64,000 nt of DNA. It comes from VGBV01 sp963780395 (lineage in GTDB: Bacteria > Actinomycetota > Thermoleophilia > Solirubrobacterales > 70-9). The DNA lies in the NCBI GenBank assembly GCA_963780395.1, contig CAWABY010000003.1:124001-188000 (forward strand). The letters run 5' to 3'. This document shows positions 1 through 7,256 of the stretch, piece by piece (within the stretch, counting starts at the first letter, position 1; every line of letters starts with the position of its first letter). Both the position numbers and the translations under genes were made by a program. Below the pieces are notes generated by a model. It had not been told where the DNA came from. It searched no databases and saw nothing but the letters and a program-made list of their open reading frames with translations.

Positions 1-418
1 TCGTCTTCTGCTCCATCGCGGTTTCGTTCAGGATCCCGGGGCCGCCTCCGACGGCCTCCTGGCCCAGAAAGAGATTGGCGACCACGTCGAGGTTCTCGCA
101 GAGGGCGAGGTCCTGGTACACGGTCGCGATGCCCAGGGAGGTCGCCGCCTGGGGAGTGTTGAGCCTGACCGACTGGCCCCCGAAGGTCGCCTCGCCGCTG
201 TCCGCCGGCTGCACGCCGGCGATGGCCTTGATCAGGGTCGACTTGCCGGCCCCGTTGTCGCCGACCAGGCCGACGACCTCGCCGGCGCGGACCTCCATGG
301 CGACGTCCTTCAGGGCTTCGACGGGACCGAAGCTCTTCGAGAACCCCTCCAGCGCAAGGAGAGGAGCCGAGTTCGAGCCGTTTCCGGCCTTGGAGCCTTG
401 CTTCTGACTCTCGCTCAT
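1..418 (-). CDS. Sugar ABC transporter ATP-binding protein, N-terminal part
   Basis: This gene encodes the ATPase that drives sugar import from the cytoplasmic face of the membrane; only the first 139 or so codons are inside the window. Seen in the sequence: an ATG at 418 preceded by a GAGGAGAG ribosome binding site, a Walker A motif GDNGAGKS at residues 53-60, and a Q-loop segment TVYQDLALCENLDV that is typical of CUT2 (ribose/xylose/galactose) ATPases. It lies 40 nt downstream of the sugar-binding lipoprotein gene on the same strand, so it belongs to the same operon, presumably followed by a permease beyond the left edge. The CUT2 family normally has two fused ATPase halves of about 500 residues, which cannot be checked here. 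Substrate is inferred from the binding protein only. Confidence 0.92.
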   Translation of the reverse strand, partial: MSESQKQGSKAGNGSNSAPLLALEGFSKSFGPVEALKDVAMEVRAGEVVGLVGDNGAGKSTLIKAIAGVQPADSGEATFGGQSVRLNTPQAATSLGIATVYQDLALCENLDVVANLFLGQEAVGGGPGILNETAMEQKT

Positions 419-458
419 CTCACTCTCCTCACGCTGGGGGATCCTCTCACTTCACTCG

Positions 459-1577
459 TTACTTGATCCCGAGCTCCTGACAATCTGCGGCGTACTGCGC
501 CGTGCAGATGTCCTTGGCGCTCAGGAACCCGTCCGCGACGATCTCTGACTGCACGTTGTCGCGGAACACGGGAATGGTCTCGAGGAAGACCGTCGGCACC
601 TGCTCGGTCCCGTTGTCCTCCTCGCCGTTGATCAGGTCCTCGGGGACCTCATCGCCGTTGGCGATCGCGACCGCCAGCTCGGCGGCGCTCTCGGCGAGCG
701 GAATGATCGGCTTGTAGACCGTCATGTACTGCTCGCCGGCGATGATCCTCTGGATCGCCGTCACCTCGGCATCCTGCCCGGTCACAGGGACCTGCTGCGG
801 GTTGACGCCGGCCGCCTTCAGCGCCGCGATCGCTCCACCCGCGGTGCCGTCGTTGGCTGCGTAGACGCCGGTGAATCCGTCATCACCGACGGCGGTGATC
901 GCCTGCTCCATCTCGCGCTGCGCGTTCTCGGGGAGCCAGTCGGGCGTGTCGTACTCCTCCGCGATCTCGACTCCGCGGTCGGAGAACACGCTGTTCGAGC
1001 CCTCCTTGAACAGCTTGGCGTTGTTGTCCTTCGGGTCGCCGTTGATCTTCACGATCGGACCCGTTGGGGAGCCGTCCTCCTCGAGCTTGTCGGAGAGGGC
1101 GGTGCCCTGCTGCTCGCCGACAATGGTGCTGTCGAACGAGACGTAGTAGTCCAGGTCGGCGTCGAGGATCAGCCGGTCATAGCTGATCACCGGGATGTCG
1201 GCCTGCTTGGCCCGGTTCGCGAGTGATCCGGCCGTGGTTGAGTCGACGGGGTCTAGCACCATCACGTCGACGCCCTCGGTCACGGCAGCCTCGACCTGCT
1301 GCTGCTGCCTCGCTGGATCCTGATCCGCGTTCTGGTACTGGATCTCGCAGTCGGGGCAGAGCTCCTCGACCTTCTGCTCGAAGAGCGGCCGGTCCTGTTC
1401 CTCGTAGCGGGTGGTCTGGGTCTCCGGCAGCAGGAAGGCGATCGTTCCTCCGCCCGCGCTGTCGCCGCCACCACCACCACCATCGTCATCGTCATCGTCG
1501 CCGCACGCCACCAGCCCGAGGGCCGCAACCAGCGCGACCACCGGCACCAGCAGGCGCTTACTTCGCCAGGTGCTCAC
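459..1577 (-). CDS. xylF: Xylose-type sugar-binding lipoprotein of an ABC importer
   Basis: This is a 372-residue extracytoplasmic sugar receptor. A lipoprotein signal peptide is visible, with a hydrophobic core after KRLL and a lipobox LVAC placing the lipidated cysteine at residue 25, followed by an unusual run of Asp and Gly that forms a flexible acidic tether. The mature part has the periplasmic-binding-protein fold of the CUT2 group; the segment around ISYDRLILDADLDYYVSF resembles the D-xylose receptor XylF and the related ChvE. The GTG start at 1577 is chosen because AGGAGG stands 6 nt upstream. It sits between a ROK regulator and a CUT2 ATPase, supporting a regulated sugar import operon. 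The exact sugar (xylose, galactose, arabinose) cannot be fixed from sequence. Confidence 0.88.
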   Translation of the reverse strand: MSTWRSKRLLVPVVALVAALGLVACGDDDDDDGGGGGGDSAGGGTIAFLLPETQTTRYEEQDRPLFEQKVEELCPDCEIQYQNADQDPARQQQQVEAAVTEGVDVMVLDPVDSTTAGSLANRAKQADIPVISYDRLILDADLDYYVSFDSTIVGEQQGTALSDKLEEDGSPTGPIVKINGDPKDNNAKLFKEGSNSVFSDRGVEIAEEYDTPDWLPENAQREMEQAITAVGDDGFTGVYAANDGTAGGAIAALKAAGVNPQQVPVTGQDAEVTAIQRIIAGEQYMTVYKPIIPLAESAAELAVAIANGDEVPEDLINGEEDNGTEQVPTVFLETIPVFRDNVQSEIVADGFLSAKDICTAQYAADCQELGIK

Positions 1578-1609
1578 GTTCGACCTCCTCGGTTGACTTT
1601 CATATCCAC
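1574..1609 (-). other. Possible 11-codon leader ORF coupled to the sugar-binding gene
   Basis: An AAGGAG ribosome binding site (1621-1616) stands 6 nt before a GTG at 1609 that opens an 11-codon frame (VDMKVNRGGRT). Its TGA overlaps the GTG start of the sugar-binding protein in a GTGA arrangement. The second AGGAGG that serves the real gene lies inside the micro-ORF. It may couple translation, or it may be chance. Confidence 0.3.
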
Positions 1610-1657
1610 TGGTCTCTCCTTTCACTCCTCGTCTTACACACTCGAAAAGTCCTCGGG

Positions 1658-2869
1658 TCATGCCGCCGCGCTCCCGATCTGCTGGGTCGCGAAGCGGTCG
1701 GACGCCTGCGCCACCAGCGCCAGCGCGCCCAGAAGCTCGGCGCGCTCGCCGAGGATGCCGGGCACGATCTCGAGCTCCTCGACGGCGCTCGGAATGCCGA
1801 TCCGGCGCACCGTTTGACGCAGCGGGTCCAGCAGCGTCTCCCCGGCAGCGCTCAGCTCGCCGCCGACCACGACGCACTCCGGGTTCAGCAGGTTGCACAC
1901 GTTCGCCACAGCCAGCCCGATCGCCTTGCCCGCGTCGCCGATCAGCCGCTGGGCGGCCGCGTCCCCGGCGTCGTTCAGCTCCAGGAGCCGGCGGGTGGAG
2001 ATGGCCTCGCGACGGCTCTCGCTCAGCAGCTTCGCGATCGCGTGGGCCGAGGCGAGCGTCTCCAGGCAACCGCGGTTGCCGCAGCGGCACACGGGCCCGC
2101 TCTCGGCGACGACCGTGTGGCCGATCTCGCCCGCGATCCCGTTCACGCCTCGGTTCAGATGGCCGTCGGAGACCAAGCCCGCGCCGATCCCGGTGGCGAC
2201 CTTGATGTATGCGACCTCCGACTTGCCCTTCGCCGCGCCCCAGTTCAGCTCCGCGAGCGCGCCGAGGTTGGCGTCGTTGTCCACCTCGACTGGGATGCCG
2301 AGCCGGGAGCTGGCCTCGGCGGGCGCGTCGACGCCGACCCAGCCGGGGAGGATCGAGGCGTCGTAGACCATGCCGGTGCTCGGATCGATGGGCGCGGGGA
2401 GGCCCATGCCGGCACCGATCACCCTGTCGCGACGGACGCCGGCCTCCTCGATCACCTGATCGACGAACTCGGCGGCGGCGTCGAGGCCGTCCTCCGCCGC
2501 GTGATCCACCTCCATTTGCTGCCATTTCTCGGCCAGGACCGTCTGCGAGAGGTCGGTGAGGGCGACTCTGAGGTGGCGGTGCCCGAAGTCGATGCCGAGC
2601 GCGAGCCCGGCGGAGCCGTTCAGGGCCACCATCACCGGCGGCCGGCCGGCGTGGCCGACCTCGGCGGCCGGCTCGTCCTGTTCGTCCACGAGCCCGCTGT
2701 CCAGCAGGTCGGAGACGATCGTCGAAATCGTCGAGCGGGAAAGGCCGGTGGTGCGGGAGAGGTCCGCCCGGCTTGCGACCCCGCGCTGCCGCAGCGCATC
2801 GATCACCCGTCTGCGGTTCTCCTCCTTGAGGGACGTCAGCGCGCCCTTCCTCTCCATATCGGAATCCAT
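1658..2869 (-). CDS. ROK-family transcriptional repressor
   Basis: This 403-residue protein is a sugar-responsive DNA-binding regulator of the NagC/XylR (ROK) family. The N-terminal winged helix-turn-helix is visible (SRADLSRTTGLSRSTIST, about residues 32-50), followed by an actin-like sugar-kinase fold with the conserved ROK zinc motif CRCGNRGCLE and the DFGH phosphate-type loop (LGIDFGHRHLRV). It is the first gene of the minus-strand sugar transport operon, 80 nt before the binding protein, and probably represses it. Start choice is uncertain: ATG at 2869 and ATG at 2857 are both possible, while an upstream TTG at 2893 is in fact the first base of a perfect TTGACA -35 hexamer. A consensus -35 placed 24 nt before the ATG at 2857 would fit a leaderless transcript. 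Confidence 0.9.
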   Translation of the reverse strand: MDSDMERKGALTSLKEENRRRVIDALRQRGVASRADLSRTTGLSRSTISTIVSDLLDSGLVDEQDEPAAEVGHAGRPPVMVALNGSAGLALGIDFGHRHLRVALTDLSQTVLAEKWQQMEVDHAAEDGLDAAAEFVDQVIEEAGVRRDRVIGAGMGLPAPIDPSTGMVYDASILPGWVGVDAPAEASSRLGIPVEVDNDANLGALAELNWGAAKGKSEVAYIKVATGIGAGLVSDGHLNRGVNGIAGEIGHTVVAESGPVCRCGNRGCLETLASAHAIAKLLSESRREAISTRRLLELNDAGDAAAQRLIGDAGKAIGLAVANVCNLLNPECVVVGGELSAAGETLLDPLRQTVRRIGIPSAVEELEIVPGILGERAELLGALALVAQASDRFATQQIGSAAA

Positions 2870-2893
2870 TCCAGATTCGAGGCCTTTTGTCAA
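2861..2893 (-). promoter_or_regulatory. Putative promoter and operator of the ROK/sugar operon
   Basis: On the minus strand a perfect TTGACA (2893-2888) is followed after 17 nt by AATGGA, and an inverted repeat GGAAT-GG-ATTCC covers 2872-2861, over the -10 and start region. This layout suits autoregulation by the ROK repressor. The -10 match is weak, so the promoter call rests mainly on the -35 and the palindrome. Confidence 0.45.
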
Positions 2894-2966
2894 GGCTTAG
2901 GAGGAATTACCGCCGATTACTGGGTGTGAACCTCCGAGGATCGGAGGAATCATGCCTGGGGACCGT

Positions 2967-4145
2967 TTACAAACCGAGCTGCTTGCCCAGGATCTCCTTC
3001 ATGATCTCGTCGGTGCCGCCGCCGATCGGGCCCAGGCGGGCGTCGCGGTAGGCGCGCTCGACGCCGTACTCGCGCATGTAGCCGTAGCCGCCGTGGATCT
3101 GGATCGCCTCGTCGCAGACCTCGCAGGCGGCGCGCTGGGTGAACAGCTTCGCCTGGGTCACCTCGCGGATCGCGTCGCCACCGTCCACGAACTTGCGGAG
3201 CGCGGCGTAGGTGAGGGCCTTGGCGGCCTCGACCTTGACCGACATCTCGGCGAACTTGTGGCGGATCACCTGGAAGCGGCCGATCGAGCGGCCGAAGGCC
3301 TCGCGCTCCTTGGCGTAGGCGAGCGTCTCCTCGAACACGCGCTGCATGCCCCCGACCGCACCGAGCGCCATCGTCAGCCGCTCCCACTGGAAGTTGGCCA
3401 TGATCAGCTTGAAGCCCTCGTTCTCGGAGCCCAGCAGGTTCTCGGCGGGGACCTCGACGTCGGTGAAGGAGAGCTCGCCGGTGTCGGATGAGTGCCAGCC
3501 CATCTTCTCGAGCTTGCCCGTGACCTCGTAGCCGGGCATCTCCCGCTCGAGCACGAGGAAGGAGATGCCCTGGTGGCCGCCCTGCTCCGAGGTCTTGACG
3601 GCGGTGACCATGAAGTCGGCGCGGACGCCGTTGGTGATGAAGGTCTTGGAGCCGTTGACGACGTAGCCGCCGTCCACGGGCCGGGCGTAGGTCTTGAGCG
3701 AGGCGACGTCCGAGCCGCCGCCCGGCTCGGTGATCCCGAGCGCGCCGATGCGCTCGCCCCTGATCGCCGGAACCAGCCAGCGCTGCTTCTGCTCCTCGGT
3801 GCCGAACTTCCAGATGGGCGGCGTCGCTATCTCCGAGTGGGCGCCGAGGCCGGCGGCGACGCCCCCGCCCGCGCCCGAGCGCGACAGCTCCTCGACCCAG
3901 ACGGCGTTGTGGACGTAGTCGCCGCCCTGGCCGCCGTATTCCTCGGGGTACTTGAGGCCGAGGAAGCCGAGCTCGCCGCAGCGCGAAAACAACTCGTTCG
4001 GGAACCCCCGGGCTTCCTCCCATTCCTCGAGGTTCGGGGCGATCTCCTTGGTGACGAACTCGCGCGCGGATTCCCGTAGGTGCTCGTGCTCCTCGGTGAA
4101 GGGCGGGACCAGTGCCCGGGCTCCGGTGTCCTTGATCACGGTCAT
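2967..4145 (-). CDS. Acyl-CoA dehydrogenase
   Basis: This 392-residue flavoenzyme oxidises an acyl-CoA to the 2-enoyl-CoA and passes electrons to ETF. Family features are seen throughout: the N-terminal helical domain, the FAD/substrate loop ITEPGGGSDVASLKT, the phosphopantetheine-binding middle, and near the C-terminus GGYGYMREYGVERAYRDAR, in which the Glu of MREY aligns with the catalytic base of the medium/short-chain dehydrogenases. It overlaps the upstream SnoaL-like gene by ATGA (4142-4145), so the two are translationally coupled. It is a clear paralogue of the dehydrogenase at 7257-8465. The acyl substrate is not determinable from sequence; the absence of other beta-oxidation genes next to it leaves the pathway open. 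Confidence 0.93.
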   Translation of the reverse strand: MTVIKDTGARALVPPFTEEHEHLRESAREFVTKEIAPNLEEWEEARGFPNELFSRCGELGFLGLKYPEEYGGQGGDYVHNAVWVEELSRSGAGGGVAAGLGAHSEIATPPIWKFGTEEQKQRWLVPAIRGERIGALGITEPGGGSDVASLKTYARPVDGGYVVNGSKTFITNGVRADFMVTAVKTSEQGGHQGISFLVLEREMPGYEVTGKLEKMGWHSSDTGELSFTDVEVPAENLLGSENEGFKLIMANFQWERLTMALGAVGGMQRVFEETLAYAKEREAFGRSIGRFQVIRHKFAEMSVKVEAAKALTYAALRKFVDGGDAIREVTQAKLFTQRAACEVCDEAIQIHGGYGYMREYGVERAYRDARLGPIGGGTDEIMKEILGKQLGL

Positions 4146-4576
4146 TGCGGTGGCTTCCAGTCTTCCATGGTCGTGTGGCCCCGCCCGGCGTGGTCGAAGC
4201 CCAGCAGGTCGCCCTGGGGGTTCTTCTTGTTGCCGTGGTGGTAGGCGCGAACCTCCGCGATCTTGCCGTCGCGCATCAGGAACCACTCGGTGCCGCGGTC
4301 GAGCCGCTTTTCGCCCGACTTCGGGTCGCGCCAGGTCATCGTCCACTCGATCACTGCCTCGTCCCCCTGCTCGATTCCGTGCTCGAGGTACCACTGGCCG
4401 TCGATCGTGCCGACGCCCAGCTCCGCGTTCTGCCCGATTCGCTCGGCGCCCTCGTGTGGCCCGAGGCGCGTGTAGTAGTGAACCGCGTCGTCGGTGAAGT
4501 GCGCGGCCACCAGCTCGGAGTCGCCGGTGTTGAGCGCCTCGTAGTAGGAGCGGATGTGGTCGAGGTTCGAGCCCAC
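4142..4576 (-). CDS. SnoaL-like / NTF2-fold protein
   Basis: The 144-residue product has the alpha+beta cone pattern of the SnoaL-like polyketide-cyclase/NTF2 superfamily: an initial helix with HIRSYYEALNTGDSE, then alternating strands ending in WFLMRDGKIAEVRAYHH. Members include ketosteroid isomerase-like enzymes, ester cyclases and many uncharacterised proteins, so no reaction can be assigned. A GTG at 4576 is the best start; no strong ribosome binding site is visible. It is coupled by an ATGA overlap to the acyl-CoA dehydrogenase, which suggests a joint role in modifying a lipid or CoA-bound substrate. It is divergent from the ECF42 module. Confidence 0.8.
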   Translation of the reverse strand: MGSNLDHIRSYYEALNTGDSELVAAHFTDDAVHYYTRLGPHEGAERIGQNAELGVGTIDGQWYLEHGIEQGDEAVIEWTMTWRDPKSGEKRLDRGTEWFLMRDGKIAEVRAYHHGNKKNPQGDLLGFDHAGRGHTTMEDWKPPQ

Positions 4577-4614
4577 GACTGAAGATGTTTACCTGGTGCC
4601 GGCGGACCCGCGGC

Positions 4615-4641
4615 TGTCGATATTGGCGTTGGCCGTTCGTC
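4615..4641 (+). promoter_or_regulatory. Putative ECF42 sigma-factor promoter upstream of the DGPF genes
   Basis: TGTCGA (4615-4620) is separated by 17 nt from CGTC (4638-4641), upstream of the first DGPF gene. As I recall, ECF42 promoters are described by exactly such a TGTCGA -35 and a CG(A/T)C -10. A related arrangement stands before the third DGPF gene, which supports autoregulation by the neighbouring sigma factor. Confidence 0.6.
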
Positions 4642-4688
4642 GTTAGGGTGAATGCGGCGAAAACGTCGCTCGAAACCGAGGAGGAACG

Positions 4689-5090
4689 ATGAAGTACCTG
4701 TTGTCGTTCATCGTGCGCGAACGCACCATCAGGGACGCCTCGCCGGAGCAGATGAAGGAGGCGATGGACCGCTGGGCAGCCTTCGACAAGGAGGCGACCG
4801 ATGCGGGCGCGTTGATCGCCTGCGAACCCGTCGAGGACGCGGAGACCACGATTAGGATCGCGGCGGACGGAGAGCGGACGGTCACCGACGGCCCCTTCGC
4901 GGAGTCGAAGGAGGTGCTCGGCGGCTTCTGCCTGCTCGAGTGCGCCGATCTCCAAGAGGCTCTCGACTGGGCCGCGAAGGTCCCGATCCAGCCCAGTTCG
5001 GCGATCGAGGTCCGTGAGATCACGGACCTCTCGCCGTTCGGCTACGAGAGCGCGACCGTGTCCCCGGCGAAGGCGAAGGCCGCGGCCTAA
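4689..5090 (+). CDS. DGPF/YCII-domain protein (ECF42-associated), first copy
   Basis: A 133-residue protein of the YCII-related (DGPF) family. The family signature VTDGPFAESKEVLGGF lies in the middle, preceded by the ferredoxin-like start MKYLLSFIV and a helix rich in acidic residues. YCII-like domains are small dimeric alpha/beta folds; catalysis has been suggested for some relatives through conserved His/Asp, but the function of DGPF proteins is unknown. The gene follows a putative ECF42 promoter and is 20 nt before a second DGPF gene, with the sigma factor next. The C-terminal extension rich in Ala and Lys after about residue 115 is not shared by the second copy. A GAGGAA ribosome binding site precedes the ATG. 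Confidence 0.88.
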   Translation: MKYLLSFIVRERTIRDASPEQMKEAMDRWAAFDKEATDAGALIACEPVEDAETTIRIAADGERTVTDGPFAESKEVLGGFCLLECADLQEALDWAAKVPIQPSSAIEVREITDLSPFGYESATVSPAKAKAAA

Positions 5091-5110
5091 ACGCCTGAGA
5101 GGAGGAAACG

Positions 5111-5467
5111 ATGAAGTACATGCTCATACTGATCGGGCCGGAGGGCGGCATGGAGGACGCCAGCCCCGAGGAGATGAAGGCCGAAATGGACCGCTGGGGG
5201 GCCTACAGCCAGGAGACGGTCGACAAGGGGGCGTTCGTCTCCGGCGAGGGACTGCAGCCGAGCTCGACCGCGACCACCGTGCACATCCCCGATAACGGCG
5301 GGGATCGCACCGTTACCGACGGCCCGTTCGCCGAGTCCAAGGAGCAGCTGGGCGGCTTCTACGTGCTCGAGTGCAAGGACCTCGACGAGGCTCTCGAATG
5401 GGCCAAGAAGATCCCCTTGCAGGCCGGCGCCGTCGAGGTCCGGCCGGCGATGGTGTTCGACGAATGA
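5111..5467 (+). CDS. DGPF/YCII-domain protein (ECF42-associated), second copy
   Basis: This 118-residue protein is a paralogue of the preceding gene with the signature VTDGPFAESKEQLGGFYVLE and a compact length typical of the family. A GAGAGGAGGAAACG ribosome binding site precedes the ATG. Its TGA overlaps an ATG (ATGA at 5464-5467) that I take as the true start of the sigma factor gene, so the two are translationally coupled. Genome context of this kind (DGPF protein next to an ECF sigma with a C-terminal extension) defines the ECF42 group; whether the DGPF protein acts as an effector, a regulator or an output is not known. Confidence 0.88.
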   Translation: MKYMLILIGPEGGMEDASPEEMKAEMDRWGAYSQETVDKGAFVSGEGLQPSSTATTVHIPDNGGDRTVTDGPFAESKEQLGGFYVLECKDLDEALEWAKKIPLQAGAVEVRPAMVFDE

Positions 5468-6716
5468 CCGTCGACGAGTAGCCATAGAGGGCTCGAGTCA
5501 GCTCGTCGACCGCCTGTTCCGGCACGAGTCGGGGCGGGCGGTCGCGAGCCTGATCCGGGTGCTCGGCGACTTCGACCTCGCCGAGGAGGCGGTGCAGGAG
5601 GCTTTCGTGGTCGCGCTCGAGCGCTGGCCCGACGACGGCGTGCCCGACAACCCGGGCGCCTGGATCACCCGTGTCGCCCGCAACAAGGCGATCGATCGGC
5701 TGAGGCGCGACCGCACCTATCAGGTGAAGGTGGAGGTGCTCCAGGGCCTCGAGGCGCTCGCGCCGGACGCCGAGGAGATCGAGGACGGCGAAGAGCCCCC
5801 GGATGTCCCCGACGATCGCCTGCGGCTGATCTTCACCTGCTGCCATCCGGCTCTGCGCCCGCAGGCGCGCGTGGCGCTGACGCTGCGAACGCTCGGCGGC
5901 CTCAGCACGGCCGAGATCGCGAACGCCTTCCTCACCTCGGAGGCGACGATGGCGCAGCGGCTCGTCCGCGCCAAGGGGAAGATCCGCGACGCCAACATCC
6001 CCTACGAGGTGCCCTCGGCCGAGCAGCTGCCCGAGCGGTTGAGCTCGGTGTTGGCGACGCTGTACCTGATCTTCAACGAGGGCTACTTCGCCTCCAGCAC
6101 CGAGGCCCTGATCCGCGCCGAGCTCGCCGACGAGGCGATCCGGCTGGCGCGCGTGCTGGTCGAGACGCTCCCCGGCGACCCCGAGGCGCGGGCGCTGCTG
6201 GCGCTGATGCTGCTGCAGCACTCCCGCCGCGACGCGCGGCTCGACGAGCGGGGGGAGATGGTGCTGCTGGAGGACCAGGATCGCTCGCGCTGGGACCGCG
6301 CCCAGATCGAGCAGGGCCTGGAGATCGTCGACTCGCTCACAGGCGTCGTCGGGCCCTACTCGATCCAGGCCAGGATCGCGGCCGAGCACGCCAAGGCGGA
6401 GCGAGCGGAGGACACGGACTGGCACGGCATCGGGCTGCTCTACGGCCAGCTGACCCGGATCCAGCCCTCGCCCGTGATCGAGCTCAACCGCGCGATCGCG
6501 GTGGCGATGGACACGGGCCCCGAGGCCGGCCTGGAGCTGATCGACGCGATCGAGGGCCTCGACCGCTACGCCCCCTTCCACGTCAGCCGCGCGGACCTGC
6601 TGGCGCGTCTGGATCGCGACGCCGACGCCGTTGACGCCTATCGCAAGGGGCTGGAGCTGAGCACCAACCCGGTGCAGCGGGCGTTTCTGGAGCGCCGAAT
6701 CGAGGAATTGAGCTGA
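5464..6716 (+). CDS. ECF42-type RNA polymerase sigma factor (one-base frameshift near its start)
   Basis: This sigma factor directs RNA polymerase to a small regulon, likely the DGPF genes around it. Sigma region 2 (GDFDLAEEAVQEAFVVALERW), region 4 (GGLSTAEIANAFLTSEATM) and the long TPR-like C-terminal extension (about 220 residues, starting near LYLIFNEGYFASS) are visible, as expected for ECF42. The open frame lacks a normal start: upstream of a GTG at 5559, inside region 2, the conserved frame continues back to an ATA at 5484 (IEGSSQLVDRLFRHESGR). An ATG at 5464, overlapping the previous stop as ATGA, reads MTVDE then hits TAG. Adding one base near 5478 joins MTVDE to that frame and gives about 417 residues. 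I favour a missing G in the assembly; a true ATA start or mutation is possible. Confidence 0.85.
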
Positions 6717-6741
6717 AGTAGCACCCCTCTTCGCGGATAAA

Positions 6742-6767
6742 CGTCTAATCGGCGCGGTCCGCTCGTC
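6742..6767 (+). promoter_or_regulatory. Second putative ECF42-type promoter
   Basis: CGTCTA (6742-6747), 16 nt, then CGTC (6764-6767) align with the promoter at 4615-4641; shared positions include GTC-A in the -35, GGCG and CCG in the spacer, and TCGTCGT around the -10. It lies 50 nt before the third DGPF gene. The -35 departs from TGTCGA at two positions, so activity may be weaker. Confidence 0.45.
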
Positions 6768-6816
6768 GTCGTGTTGAACGCGGCGAACGGCGCCGCGCGA
6801 GACAGGAGGAATGAAG

Positions 6817-7209
6817 ATGAGCAGGTTCATGGTGTCCTTGTTCGGCGACGAGTCCGAGGTCGCGGACACGACCCCGGAGCGGATGCAGGAGATCGCCGAC
6901 CAGATGAACGAGTACAACGCCGAGCTCGAGAAGGCCGGAGTCATGGTCAGCGGTGACGGCCTCGGCCCTCCCTCCGCCGCGCGCACCCTGCGCTACGGCG
7001 AGGACGGCGAGGTTGTCGTCACGGACGGGCCGTACGCGGAGACCAAGGAGCAGCTGGCCGGCTTCTGGATCTTCGAGTGCAAGGACCTCGACGAGGCCGT
7101 CGAGTGGGCGAAGAAGGCGCCGATCCGCGGCGGCCAGACCGAGGTCAGGGCGATCTTCGAGACCGCCGAGGAGAACTACGAGGCCTACAAGGAGGCCGCG
7201 AAGCAGTAG
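6817..7209 (+). CDS. DGPF/YCII-domain protein, third copy
   Basis: A 130-residue YCII/DGPF protein with the signature VTDGPYAETKEQLAGFWIFE (Tyr replaces the usual Phe). It is the third member in the locus and lies downstream of the sigma factor, with its own putative sigma-dependent promoter. Two ATGs are available: the one at 6811 is only 1 nt from AGGAGG (6804-6809), so the ATG at 6817, with 7 nt spacing, is the better start. The C-terminal tail (ENYEAYKEAAKQ) is longer than in the second copy. The gene ends in front of a strong shared terminator. Function unknown beyond association with the sigma factor. Confidence 0.88.
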   Translation: MSRFMVSLFGDESEVADTTPERMQEIADQMNEYNAELEKAGVMVSGDGLGPPSAARTLRYGEDGEVVVTDGPYAETKEQLAGFWIFECKDLDEAVEWAKKAPIRGGQTEVRAIFETAEENYEAYKEAAKQ

Positions 7210-7217
7210 CGGTCAGC

Positions 7218-7247
7218 GGCGGCACGGGCCGGGCAGCCCGTGCCGCC
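7218..7247. terminator. Bidirectional hairpin terminator between convergent genes
   Basis: A perfect 12-bp GC-rich stem (7218-7229 with 7236-7247, loop CGGGCA) fills the 47-nt gap between the third DGPF gene and the acyl-CoA dehydrogenase stop. There is no T-tract on either side, as is common for hairpin terminators in high-GC actinobacteria. Confidence 0.75.
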
Positions 7248-7256
7248 CGGCCGGCC

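Noticed and set aside
1223..2929. A 568-codon plus-strand open frame over the sugar operon
   Set aside because: Shadow of the ROK and binding-protein genes, without recognisable domains.
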